Source: an uncultured Alphaproteobacteria bacterium (GTDB taxonomy: Bacteria; Pseudomonadota; Alphaproteobacteria; Rhodobacterales; Rhodobacteraceae). Taken from it: a stretch of 64,000 nucleotides of DNA. The stretch spans positions 16,759-80,758 of the forward strand of contig CAJXHI010000009.1 of the NCBI GenBank assembly GCA_913051655.1. Reading direction: 5' to 3'. The translations under genes and the position numbers were made by a program. Each line of letters opens with the position of its first letter. Positions within the stretch are counted from its first letter, which is position 1. The notes below the pieces were generated by a model. The model was not told where the DNA came from and did no database searches. It was given only the letters and a program-made list of their open reading frames with translations. Shown here one piece after another: positions 31,483 through 40,720 of this stretch.

Positions 31483-32546
31483 TGTACTCTTCAGGGGCAG
31501 GATATGGAGCGTCAGAAGCTTTGAAATCTGCGCTTCGAGCTAATGCCGTGGAAGAAGGTTTCGATGCACTGCGTATCTGCCGACCATGCGATGTCCCAGA
31601 GGTAGCTGGGCGATTAAACCAGTTCCTCAAAAAACAGTATCATGGTCAGATGACATGGCTAAAGGAACGCAAAGAATGGCGTGGTGATCCCTCCCGCCTT
31701 TGGCCCGAGGCAAGGTCAGTCATTATGTTGGCGCATAATTATGGACCTGAGCATGATCCACTTCACATTTTGGAGGAAAGGGAAAAAGCGGCGATTTCTG
31801 TTTACGCCCAGAATAAAGATTACCACAACATCATTAAAAAGCGTCTGAAATCTTTAGCGCGCTGGTTGATTGCTGAGGCAGGTGGGGAGGCCAAAGTTTT
31901 TGTAGATACGGCACCCGTTCCCGAAAAGCCACTAGCGCAGGCAGCGGGTCTGGGGTGGCAGGGAAAACATACCAACCTCGTCAGTCGTCAATATGGCAGC
32001 TGGCTTTTCATAGGCTCTGTTTTTACGACCCTCACCCTTCCCGTTGATTCAGCCGAAGTGGATCATTGCGGCAATTGTTCCGCCTGCTTGTCAATTTGTC
32101 CGACTGCAGCTTTTCCCAAACCCTATCAACTGGATGCGCGCCGGTGCATTTCATATTTGACCATCGAACACAAAGGCCCAGTTTCGATGGATTTGCGTGA
32201 AAAGCTTGGCAATCGGATTTATGGTTGTGATGATTGCCTCGCAGTCTGCCCTTGGAACAAATTCGCGCGTACCGCTACAGAGACACGCTATCATGCACGC
32301 GATGATCTGCTGGCTCCTGATCTTGCCAAGCTCGCTATGTTGGATGATACCGCGTTTCGCGCCAAATTTTCAGGTAGCCCCATCAAACGCATAGGCCGTG
32401 ATCGTTTCATAAGAAATGTAGCCTATGCAATTGGAAATTCTGCACAGATTGCGCTGCTTCCTGTTGCCAAACGATTGACCAAAGACGATGACCCCACAGT
32501 TGCTGAGGCTGCGACATGGGCCTGTGCGAAATTGAATCGTCTTTGA
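31482..32546 (+). CDS. queG: epoxyqueuosine reductase
   Basis: A 354-residue cobalamin-dependent iron-sulfur enzyme performing the last step of queuosine synthesis in tRNA anticodons. Two 4Fe-4S ferredoxin-like motifs are clear: [12 protein letters not shown] near residue 195 and [15 protein letters not shown] near residue 247. The C-terminus carries a HEAT-like repeat with RNVAYAIGN. The ATG at 31482 overlaps the GST stop (TGATG). Confidence 0.95.
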   Translation: MYSSGAGYGASEALKSALRANAVEEGFDALRICRPCDVPEVAGRLNQFLKKQYHGQMTWLKERKEWRGDPSRLWPEARSVIMLAHNYGPEHDPLHILEEREKAAISVYAQNKDYHNIIKKRLKSLARWLIAEAGGEAKVFVDTAPVPEKPLAQAAGLGWQGKHTNLVSRQYGSWLFIGSVFTTLTLPVDSAEVDHCGNCSACLSICPTAAFPKPYQLDARRCISYLTIEHKGPVSMDLREKLGNRIYGCDDCLAVCPWNKFARTATETRYHARDDLLAPDLAKLAMLDDTAFRAKFSGSPIKRIGRDRFIRNVAYAIGNSAQIALLPVAKRLTKDDDPTVAEAATWACAKLNRL

Positions 32547-32635
32547 CAAATTACAAACGACATTAAATATGCTGCAAATCAACTATCATACATGATGGTA
32601 GTATTATCCCGTACTGGGCGATGAACGAGGTGAAT

Positions 32636-34642
32636 ATGACCTATCTTTTGGGGATTGATACTGGGGGAACCTACACCGATGCTGTGATCCTCAAAGAGGA
32701 GAAAGAGGTAATTGCCAGCGCAAAATCGCTCACTACGCGAGAAGATTTGGCGCTGGGTATCGGGCGCGCGGTACAAAGTGTGCTTAGCACTTCTGCTGTG
32801 TCTGCCGCTCAAGTCTCAATGGCATCTTTGTCCACTACATTAGCCACGAACGCATTGGTCGAAGGACAGGGTGACAGGATCGGTTTAATTTACATAGGGT
32901 TTCGTGATGGCGCCGTTGTAAAAAATGGTCTTTCAGCGGCGCTTAAAGGTGATCCATTTTTGGAATTGAAGGGTGGGCACAGCCATGCCGGTATCGAAGT
33001 ATGCCCGCTGGATGAAGCCACTTTGCGAGCTTGGATCGCGGGGCTCAGTGGCATGTCTGCCTTTGCGGTGGCCAGTCAATTTGCTACAAGAAACCCTGCG
33101 CATGAAGTCCGCGCGGCAGAGATCGTGAAAGAGCTTACTGGAAAACCGGTAAGTGCATCCCATCAGTTTTCAGCAAAGCTGAACGGTCCAAAACGTGCGC
33201 TGACCGCACTTCTGAATGCGCGTTTGATTGGCATGATCGACACGTTGATCTGTCGCGCAAGTGGCCAGTTACAAAATCTTGGTATTCTTGCCCCTTTGAT
33301 GGTGGTACGCGGCGATGGTGCGCTTATTTCTCAAGATCAGGCGAGAGAAAAACCTATCGAAACGATATTGAGTGGACCAGCGGCTTCAATCGTTGGGGCG
33401 CGATGGCTCACTGGGGCGTCTGATGCGCTGGTCTCTGATATTGGTGGCACGACAACGGATGTTGCTCTTTTGAAAAATGGCCGCCCCGCGATAGATCCGA
33501 TGGGTGCACAGGTGGGGCCCTATCGCACCATGGTCGAAGCGGTGGCGATGCGAACGACAGGCCTTGGCGGGGACAGTGAAGTACATTTTCAAGTTGAAGG
33601 GCTATCTGGGGGTTTCTTTCTTGGGCCTAAGCGCGTTCTGCCTGTAAGCTTGGCCGCCCTTGATCAGCCTCAAGTCATGCATGATGCGCTTGATATGCAG
33701 CTAAAATCTTCGTTGCCCGGCGAGTACGATGGGCGCTTTGTTCGAAAAATCACCAACATAGATCCTGTAAATTTTGCCGCTCGTGACAGGCAGCTTTGGC
33801 TCAAATTGACAGATACCTTCCAACCCATGGCGCATGTGATTAGCAACAGATTGGAAGCGCAGGGTTTGTCTCGGCTCGTAAGTCGTGGTCTTGCACAAAT
33901 CGCCGCACTCACGCCTTCGGACGCCAGTCATGTACTTGGTAACACAGATGTTTGGGACAAAGGAATGGCAGAAAAGGCTTTGCTATTGTTTGGACGTCGG
34001 CGCACGGGGTTAGGCGTGCAACTGGGCACGGACGTCCACGAACTTGCCCAAAAGGTCGTCGATCAACTGACCCATCAAACCACTCTTGCACTTTTGGAGG
34101 CAGCATTTGAGGAAGAAGAGACTGACTTTGGTACACCATCCCTTGCTTTGGCCTCACATCCTCTTTTGCAAAGGGGGCTTGCTGGGCATCGCGGGATCCT
34201 GAAAATAGATGTTGGACTGAACGTTCCAGTCGTTGGACTTGGGGCTTCGGCACCAACGTATTATCCAGCAGTTGGGGACAGAATAAACTGTGAAATGATC
34301 TTGCCTTCACATGCCGGCGTTGCAAATGCGATCGGAGCTGTCGTCGGGCGGGTCACTATGCGGGCAAGTGGTATAATCACCAGCCCAAGCGAAGGACACT
34401 ACCGTGTGCACCTCAGCGATAGGGTTTTGGATTTTTCTGATGAGCAAGAAGCACTCTTGGCACTTGAATACAAACTTTGTCAATCAGCCCAATCTGCCGC
34501 TCAATCTGCTGGCGCAGAGGATGTGGAATTAGATGTGTCCCGCGATGTCCGCAAAGCAACTATCGAACACAAGCATATGTTTGTCGAAGCTGAAGTGCAT
34601 GTCGTTGCAACAGGGCGACCAAGGATTACCAACACGGCTTGA
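32636..34642 (+). CDS. hydantoinase/oxoprolinase (HyuA) family protein
   Basis: A 668-residue protein of the ATP-dependent hydantoinase A/5-oxoprolinase family. The actin-like ATPase motifs are LGIDTGGTYTDAVIL at the N-terminus and DIGGTTTDVALL near residue 268. Members hydrolyse cyclic imides or lactams such as hydantoins and 5-oxoproline, normally with a partner HyuB. No hyuB is adjacent, so the substrate is uncertain. The ATG at 32636, with GAGGTG at good spacing, is preferred over an ATG five codons upstream. Confidence 0.88.
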   Translation: MTYLLGIDTGGTYTDAVILKEEKEVIASAKSLTTREDLALGIGRAVQSVLSTSAVSAAQVSMASLSTTLATNALVEGQGDRIGLIYIGFRDGAVVKNGLSAALKGDPFLELKGGHSHAGIEVCPLDEATLRAWIAGLSGMSAFAVASQFATRNPAHEVRAAEIVKELTGKPVSASHQFSAKLNGPKRALTALLNARLIGMIDTLICRASGQLQNLGILAPLMVVRGDGALISQDQAREKPIETILSGPAASIVGARWLTGASDALVSDIGGTTTDVALLKNGRPAIDPMGAQVGPYRTMVEAVAMRTTGLGGDSEVHFQVEGLSGGFFLGPKRVLPVSLAALDQPQVMHDALDMQLKSSLPGEYDGRFVRKITNIDPVNFAARDRQLWLKLTDTFQPMAHVISNRLEAQGLSRLVSRGLAQIAALTPSDASHVLGNTDVWDKGMAEKALLLFGRRRTGLGVQLGTDVHELAQKVVDQLTHQTTLALLEAAFEEEETDFGTPSLALASHPLLQRGLAGHRGILKIDVGLNVPVVGLGASAPTYYPAVGDRINCEMILPSHAGVANAIGAVVGRVTMRASGIITSPSEGHYRVHLSDRVLDFSDEQEALLALEYKLCQSAQSAAQSAGAEDVELDVSRDVRKATIEHKHMFVEAEVHVVATGRPRITNTA

Positions 34643-35146
34643 TTATCTATTAGAAGCTGTCACTCTAATCTTATGTGATGATTACATTCAAGGGATTATA
34701 AGATGACTTAACACAGGGTAAACTTGGTAACAGTTGGAGTACCGGCCCTTTCAAAATTCCGATATTTTTATGAGGCAATTCGTCGTCAGTATATCCAGAA
34801 ACTCAAGACAAAATAATGCTTTTCGAGCTCAATGATCTGGCGTTGGGATTTCTCGGTGTAAGCGACTTGCCAAAGAACCAAGTTCGCTTAGATGCGATTT
34901 TGGGCATGGGGGTCTTTACCTCGCTCATCAATTAAACCAGTAAAGCTTGGGCCGGTGATGTTAAAGATACGGCTGTCGAGGCGGATGCCAAGCTCCCCCC
35001 CAAATTTTTTTGGGGGGGGAGCTTACTCTGTTTTTTAAGCGGGCCCTGATGAACACCTTTGGGAGATCGTCTTTAACCCGTATTGACCTTTGATATCAGA
35101 TGGACGCTTGGTTTTGGCTGTTCCCATGGCGTAAAAGACAATCGCG
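34643..35146. other. 504-bp gap between convergent HyuA-type and amidase genes
   Basis: No convincing gene. It contains a small open frame of 39 codons on the plus strand (34816-34935, starting MLFELNDLALGFLG) that I do not recognise, and the long C/G homopolymer hairpin at 34990-35024. Several short open stretches on both strands could be remnants of a lost gene, but none can be assigned to a family. Confidence 0.5.
34990..35024. terminator. long hairpin with C7/G8 homopolymer stem, possible terminator
   Basis: AAGCT followed by seven C and AAA, a TTTT loop, then TTT, eight G and AGCTT: a near-perfect stem of about 15 pairs with one unpaired G. It lies between the convergent HyuA-type and amidase genes. 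On the plus strand a T6 run follows eight bases after the stem, so it may end transcription of the HyuA-type gene. The homopolymer stem is unusual for an intrinsic terminator. Confidence 0.5.
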
Positions 35147-36586
35147 TTAAATCTTATAGTCCATCTTGGACCAAAGTGCTTCCGTCATTGTGCCTAGACG
35201 TTTTTCTATTTCGATCATGGCGTCCACGATAGCGTCTTCGCGCCAGCGTTGGCCGATGATTTGAACGTTAATGGGTTGCGGGCCGTTTTCAAGATTCGCA
35301 AGATGGGTTGGCAGGTTCCCCGCCGGAAGCCCTACAAAGTTCATCGAATAAGACCAAAGCCCTGAACCGATAGCTTCTCTTACGCCTTCTGTGCCCTCTT
35401 TGTCCCGATCTGGCCGGAAATAGGGCTGGGGTAAAAATGGGGTAAGATACAGGGGATATTCATGCAAAAAAAGCGACCATTGACGCGCGTAATGGCTGCG
35501 TTGCGCCATGGATTTTAACAGATCAGTTCCCTTGGGCGGTACGAATTGGCGAAAGTATTCTTCAAAAATGCGTTGAATTCCCTCTGATCCTGATGCCTTT
35601 ACGTCTGGGCCCATCAGCTCTGCCACTTCCCCCATAAGGGCAGCGTAACCGTTGCGTGCAGTTTCTTCCAAAAGGGGTGGTTCTTTTTCTTCGACTTGAT
35701 ATCCCGCATCGCGCAGCGCTTCTGCCGCTGCATCAAGTGCACGGTAAACTTCAGAGTGTGTTTCAAATCCTGGCGTTTCGCGCCAAAAGGCAACTTTGAG
35801 GTTGGTCGTTTTTTCAGTCATCCGATAGGGCAGAGGCACGTGGAATGGATCTCTTGGGTCTGTTCGCACGAGTGAGGGCATGGCCAAGTCCAGATCGTGA
35901 GCAGAGCGCGTTAAAAGGCCTTGCACCGACATTGATTGGGCCAGCATGCCTCTTTCCGTCTTTTGTGAGGGGTTCCAAGCAGGCACCCGGCCAAGGCCTG
36001 GTTTTACAGTAAAGGCCCCGTTGGCGGCGGCCGGAAAACGCAAGGAACCCCCTATGTCATTACCATGGGCGAGCGCACCAATCCCTGCCATTACCGCAGC
36101 TCCCGCGCCCCCAGAGGATCCACCAGAAGAAATATGTTTCCCCCAAGGATTGTGTGTACGCCCATACAGCGGGTTATCTGTATCAGCACGAAAGGAAAAT
36201 TCTGGTGTATTTGTCCGACCAATCACCACCGCACCTGCATCTTGCAGATTTTTAACCAAGGGAGCATCAGAATGTGCAACGAAATCTTTCAAGGCTTTCA
36301 GACCGTTTGTTGTAGCCCATCCTTTTTGATCCACATTAATTTTGATTGTCACTGGCACGCCATGCAGTTGGCCAAGTGTTTCCCCTTTCTGGCGAACGGC
36401 ATCAAGCGCATCAGCCCTTTCCAAAGCTTGCTGGGAAAGATCCATAACAACAGAATTGAGCGCACCGTTCACGTCTCTCATGCGGTCGATTGAAGATTGT
36501 GTTGCTTCGGTTGCGCTGATATCGCCTTTGGCGATGGCCTCAGCCTGGTCTTTGGCCTTCATGCGCCATATCGCTTTTTGATCCAT
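35147..36586 (-). CDS. amidase (amidase signature family)
   Basis: A 479-residue amidase signature enzyme. The Ser-cisSer-Lys triad can be placed at K82 (VPVTIKINVD), S157 (in ISSGGSSGGAG) and S181 (NDIGGSLRFPAA), so it should be active on some carboxylic amide. The ATG at 36586 has AAGGGGA just upstream; a longer frame to 36649 lacks a ribosome-binding site. It is not a GatA: no gatB or gatC is near, and the C-terminal half differs. It lies just downstream of prpE on the same strand. The substrate is unknown. Confidence 0.9.
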   Translation of the reverse strand: MDQKAIWRMKAKDQAEAIAKGDISATEATQSSIDRMRDVNGALNSVVMDLSQQALERADALDAVRQKGETLGQLHGVPVTIKINVDQKGWATTNGLKALKDFVAHSDAPLVKNLQDAGAVVIGRTNTPEFSFRADTDNPLYGRTHNPWGKHISSGGSSGGAGAAVMAGIGALAHGNDIGGSLRFPAAANGAFTVKPGLGRVPAWNPSQKTERGMLAQSMSVQGLLTRSAHDLDLAMPSLVRTDPRDPFHVPLPYRMTEKTTNLKVAFWRETPGFETHSEVYRALDAAAEALRDAGYQVEEKEPPLLEETARNGYAALMGEVAELMGPDVKASGSEGIQRIFEEYFRQFVPPKGTDLLKSMAQRSHYARQWSLFLHEYPLYLTPFLPQPYFRPDRDKEGTEGVREAIGSGLWSYSMNFVGLPAGNLPTHLANLENGPQPINVQIIGQRWREDAIVDAMIEIEKRLGTMTEALWSKMDYKI

Positions 36587-36678
36587 GTTGTCCCCTTTCT
36601 TTGAGAAAAAAGCTACACAGCCTTCGCAATTACGCAAGATCAATTTCAAAAAAATTCCGTATTTTGAACTGTGTCCTT

Positions 36679-38571
36679 TTAATCTTTAGCGTAGCCCAAC
36701 GTCTGCAGTGCGATCTTGATTTCGTCCAAAATAACAGGGTCATCGATTGTTGCAGGCATTTTAAACGCCTCTCCATCCGCTATCTTTGCCATGGTGGCAC
36801 GAAGAATTTTACCCGAACGGGTTTTAGGCAGCCTCTCGATCACAGTTGCAGATTTGAACGCCGCAACTGGACCTATTGTATCACGCATCATGTTTACGCA
36901 TTCGCCGACAATCTCCCGGTGCGGGCGATTCACTCCTTTGCTCAAGCATAAAAATCCCACAGGAAGCTGACCCTTTAACATATCACTCACCCCGATCACT
37001 GCACATTCGGCTACATCTGGATGGTCGGCGAGTACCTCTTCCATTGCGCCTGTGGACAGGCGGTGACCGGCGACATTGATCACATCATCGGTGCGCGCCA
37101 TGACATAAAGGTATCCGTCTTCGTCCATCAACCCTGCATCCCCTGTTTCGTAATATCCCGGAAACGTACTTAGATAAGATTTTAAAAACCGCTCTTCTGC
37201 ATTCCAAAGGGTTGGAAAGGTGCCAGGCGGTAAAGGGAGTCTTACCGTAATTGCGCCAAGCGTATTGGGCGGCAAAAGATTCCCAGCTTCGTCCAAAATC
37301 TGGATGTCATAGCCTGGCATCGCTACAGAGGGACTGCCGATTTTAACTGGCAATGGCTCTATTCCAATCGGGTTGCCTGCAATGGTCCATCCCGTTTCTG
37401 TTTGCCACCAATGATCGATGACCGGTACATTCAAGAGGTTCTGTGCCCAATGAATAGTATCCGGATCTGCCCTTTCGCCCGCCAGATAGAGCATATTTAA
37501 GCAACTGAGATCGTATTTCTCCTTATATTTGCCGTCGGGGTCCTCGCGTTTTATGGCGCGAAAGGCAGTCGGTGCTGTGAAAAAGCTGCGCACACTATAT
37601 TCGGAAATCACGCGCCAAAAGGTTCCAGCATCGGGCGTTCCCACGGGTTTGCCTTCAAAAAGTACAGATGTATTGCCGTGGATCAGCGGTCCGTAACATA
37701 TATAGCTATGCCCAACGACCCATCCCAAATCAGAAGCAGCCCAGAACACATCGCCAGGATCGACGTTGTATATATTTTTCATCGACCAATTCAGTGCTAC
37801 TAGGTGGCCCGCTGTAGGGCGGATCACGCCTTTGGGTGCTCCGGTTGTCCCAGAGGTGTAAAGAATATAGGCGGGATGATTGCCTTCAACAGGAACGCAG
37901 GTTGCGGGTTCTGCACCTTCTTGAAAAGTCTGCCAGTCAAAATCGCGTCCTTCCCGAAGTTCTGCGCTGAGTTGCTCGCGCTGATGGACCACAACAAATT
38001 CTGGCTTATGTGACGCAAGATCGATTGCAGCGTCAATCAAAGGCATATAGGCGATCACGCGACCCGGCTCTATGCCGCAAGAGGCGGATAGGATAGCTTT
38101 AGGACTGGCATCATCAATACGAACCGCCAATTCATTTGCAGCAAATCCACCGAAAACCACAGAATGTATTGCCCCAATACGGGCGCAAGCCAACATGGCA
38201 ACGATTGTTTCCGGAATCATCGGCATGTAGATGATGACTCGATCCCCTTTGTCGATGCCATTTGTACTGAGCGCGCCAGCCATCTGCTCTGTTTGCGCGA
38301 GAAGATCCCGATAAGAGATCTTTTTTTTAGTGCCAGTGATTGGACTGTCATATATTATCGCCGTCTGTTCTGCGCGTCCGTTTTCCACATGGCGATCTAG
38401 GGCATTGTAGCAGGTATTGACCTGTGAGTCGGTAAACCAACAAAACAAAGGCGCAGTCGTACTGTCGAGTGCAAAACTTGGGGGTTTAATCCAGTCGATA
38501 GCTTTTGCGGCTTCCATCCAAAATCCTTCCGGATCTGACTTCCAGGCCTCATAAATGTCGGAATATGCCAT
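36679..38571 (-). CDS. prpE: propionyl-CoA synthetase (acyl-CoA synthetase, PrpE type)
   Basis: A 630-residue AMP-forming acyl-CoA synthetase activating propionate (and probably acetate). The ATP-binding P-loop is YTSGTTGAPKG, and the C-terminal TRSGKILR contains the catalytic lysine that is the target of acetylation in this family. The N-terminal ACS domain (AYSDIYEAWKSDPEGFW) and PTAGHLVALNWSMKNIYN point to PrpE rather than acetyl-CoA synthetase. No other methylcitrate gene is adjacent. The amidase lies 92 bases downstream. Confidence 0.92.
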   Translation of the reverse strand: MAYSDIYEAWKSDPEGFWMEAAKAIDWIKPPSFALDSTTAPLFCWFTDSQVNTCYNALDRHVENGRAEQTAIIYDSPITGTKKKISYRDLLAQTEQMAGALSTNGIDKGDRVIIYMPMIPETIVAMLACARIGAIHSVVFGGFAANELAVRIDDASPKAILSASCGIEPGRVIAYMPLIDAAIDLASHKPEFVVVHQREQLSAELREGRDFDWQTFQEGAEPATCVPVEGNHPAYILYTSGTTGAPKGVIRPTAGHLVALNWSMKNIYNVDPGDVFWAASDLGWVVGHSYICYGPLIHGNTSVLFEGKPVGTPDAGTFWRVISEYSVRSFFTAPTAFRAIKREDPDGKYKEKYDLSCLNMLYLAGERADPDTIHWAQNLLNVPVIDHWWQTETGWTIAGNPIGIEPLPVKIGSPSVAMPGYDIQILDEAGNLLPPNTLGAITVRLPLPPGTFPTLWNAEERFLKSYLSTFPGYYETGDAGLMDEDGYLYVMARTDDVINVAGHRLSTGAMEEVLADHPDVAECAVIGVSDMLKGQLPVGFLCLSKGVNRPHREIVGECVNMMRDTIGPVAAFKSATVIERLPKTRSGKILRATMAKIADGEAFKMPATIDDPVILDEIKIALQTLGYAKD

Positions 38572-39554
38572 ATTTTCCTCTTCTTTGTCTTACGCGTTGG
38601 GCGGAACCATTGCGCCAAATGCAAAAATCTTCAAGCCATCTGCGTGGGCGATTTTCTTGATTTCAAAGAATTAGGTGTATTTTCGGGTTAAGTGGCATTT
38701 ACAAATAAATTGAAAATTGATTTCGCCCAAGTCTTTCTGCTTCGTAAAATACAGGACCAAAAATCTCAATTAAGTTTCCTAAGCCTCACCTTACTAAAAA
38801 TATTTATCTTCTCTTGCCAAAGCGCTGACAACTATACTTTCGGTGACTGGCTTTGGCATTGCGTTAAGATCGGTGTTTTCTATTAAAACAAACAAACTTT
38901 CAGCAGTCTGGATTGCCGCTTTTCGTCTAGTATCAGGCTAGTGACATCAAATGCGTTGACTGTGGAAATTTTGCGATCAAGGCCTGTCCGGAAATGGTTT
39001 TTGACATGAACGATGCTACCTTGCGTTGAACCTGAACGGCCAGAGCGGGTTCTTAGAAGCCGCAGGTACGCTCTGTTTCTTCCTTCAAGTTTGATTCTAG
39101 TTGGGTGCGGCGTATCCGAATAAGGCAGCGCTGGCAGACCATAGGATACTCTATGCTGCTGCTCTTAAATAAAAAATCTTCTCAGCCAGCTCTGAGCGGG
39201 AGGATACCAAACTCTTTGGAAACGTTTTGTTTCATCAAATGCATCGGCGCAGTAGGCTTATTTTATTATCCGTTGAAAGCAAATATATCTTTTTATGTTT
39301 CTAAGTTCAGGATCATAGCGTCGCATATGTTTGATTCTTAAAAATCAAGCACTCCTGTGATTGAATGTACTGTCTCAACGGTATACCGCTCTCCGTACAA
39401 TAGCATGCGCAGAGATAACCTATTGGTCGAAACAGCACCCCTAATCAGAGTTGTTACCGACATTGGTGCTGGATCAGCCAGCTTGTTAAGGAGTAAATAC
39501 GGTTTTATACATTTTTTGTTAAATAAAAGGTTTCTTTGTGAGGAGATTCTTGAC
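38572..39554. other. 983-bp AT-rich gap with no assignable gene
   Basis: Between prpE and the DUF3572 gene I see no functional gene. A stop-free stretch of about 92 codons on the minus strand (about 38885-39165) has no start codon, and a few shorter open stretches lie on the plus strand; none shows a motif I know. Given the other decayed genes in this window, it is probably a further degraded locus, but that is inference. Confidence 0.45.
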
Positions 39555-39833
39555 GTGACCCCAGAGGCCGCACAAACAATCGCAATTCAAGCGCTCGGAT
39601 GGTTGGTGGGCAATGACGAATTACTGCCCGTTTTCATGGATTCAACGGGTACCAGCGCCGAAGATTTGAAGGCCGGTATCGAAGATTCATCTTTGTTGAT
39701 CTCTGTACTGGATTTTATACTGCTGGAAGATCAATGGGTTCTCGATCTTTGCGATGTTGTAGGGTTTGATCCGCAAAAGCTGCAATTCGTTAGATACGCT
39801 TTGCCTGGTGGGGAGATGGTACATTGGACATAG
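39555..39833 (+). CDS. DUF3572 family protein
   Basis: A 92-residue helical protein matching the DUF3572 family, small acidic proteins typical of Rhodobacterales and relatives with no known function. Family-like segments are TPEAAQTIAIQALGWLVGND, SVLDFILLEDQWVLDLCD and the ending LPGGEMVHWT. The GTG at 39555, with AGGAG nine bases upstream, gives the normal family length; the frame is open further upstream to 39357 but that part is not conserved as far as I can judge. The HAD phosphatase gene follows after about 12 bases. Confidence 0.82.
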   Translation: MTPEAAQTIAIQALGWLVGNDELLPVFMDSTGTSAEDLKAGIEDSSLLISVLDFILLEDQWVLDLCDVVGFDPQKLQFVRYALPGGEMVHWT

Positions 39834-39845
39834 GAATTGGTCAAA

Positions 39846-40562
39846 GTGGGCTGTAAAATCAAAATTAAGGGCATATTGTTTGATAAAGATGGTACTTTAT
39901 TTAAGTACTCTGAAACTTGGGATATCTGGTGCGGGCTAGTTCTGGAAAGATTGTCGAATGGTAATAAAACAATTTTAGAGGACCTCGCCAAGGCTATTGA
40001 CTTTGACATTCAATCCCAAAAAATCAAACCGCAAAGTATGGTAATAGCCTGTACCACGCACGAGATTGCAGAATGCCTTGCCTCTTTGCTGCCCAATTGG
40101 TCACTTGAGGCGATCGAAGAATTCCTGAACGAGCAGGTATATGACCTTCCCCTAGCCGAAGTAACACCGCTAAAATCCTATTTTGCTGATTTACGCAGGC
40201 GCGGTTTAAAGGTTGGGATCATGACAAATGACAGCGAGCATAACGCTATGGCCCAATTGACGTCTGCAAAGCTGAACCCATTTGATGAATTGGACTTTGT
40301 CGCCGGATATGACAGCGGATATGGAGCAAAACCCGCGCCCGATCCTTTGTTGGCTTTTGCCAAAGCAGTTGGGCTTGCACCAAGAGACGTCGCGATGGTG
40401 GGCGACAGCCTGCATGATCTAATGGCAGGTAAGCGAGCTGGGATGAAAACTATTGGCGTTTTGACGGGTCCGGCGACACAGGCGGACCTGAGCCCAATGG
40501 CAGACGTCGTGCTTCCAGATATTTCTAACATTCTGACTTTTTTGTTCGACGAGGTTGATTGA
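39846..40562 (+). CDS. HAD-family hydrolase, phosphoglycolate-phosphatase-like
   Basis: About 238 residues of a haloacid-dehalogenase-superfamily phosphatase. Motif I is GILFDKDGTLF (two catalytic Asp), motif II is VGIMTNDS, and motifs III/IV are GAKPAPDP and VAMVGDSLHDLMAG. The cap region between motifs I and II resembles Gph-type phosphatases. The start is uncertain: GTG at 39846 with TAGGAA upstream, or TTG at 39837. It lies just downstream of the DUF3572 gene, probably in the same transcript, and is followed by a hairpin. Confidence 0.88.
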   Translation: MGCKIKIKGILFDKDGTLFKYSETWDIWCGLVLERLSNGNKTILEDLAKAIDFDIQSQKIKPQSMVIACTTHEIAECLASLLPNWSLEAIEEFLNEQVYDLPLAEVTPLKSYFADLRRRGLKVGIMTNDSEHNAMAQLTSAKLNPFDELDFVAGYDSGYGAKPAPDPLLAFAKAVGLAPRDVAMVGDSLHDLMAGKRAGMKTIGVLTGPATQADLSPMADVVLPDISNILTFLFDEVD

Positions 40563-40637
40563 AAAGGTATCACTGTGCTGTGAGACAAAATTCAAAAGTT
40601 AAGTTGAAGAACCGTCTGGTTATAATTTGATCAAAAG

Positions 40638-40658
40638 ATGCGACTCAAATAGTCGCAT
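40638..40658 (+). terminator. hairpin downstream of the HAD gene, likely terminator
   Basis: ATGCGACT-CAAAT-AGTCGCAT is a perfect eight-base stem with a five-base loop, 75 bases after the HAD stop and before the MttB-family gene. Only a short T-run (TTT) follows, so termination may be partial or the hairpin may work in both directions. Confidence 0.5.
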
Positions 40659-40720
40659 TTCGGCAGGATTTGCGCACAAACTCAGCTTTTGCTCAGTAAG
40701 GCATGTAGGAGGGCTATATT

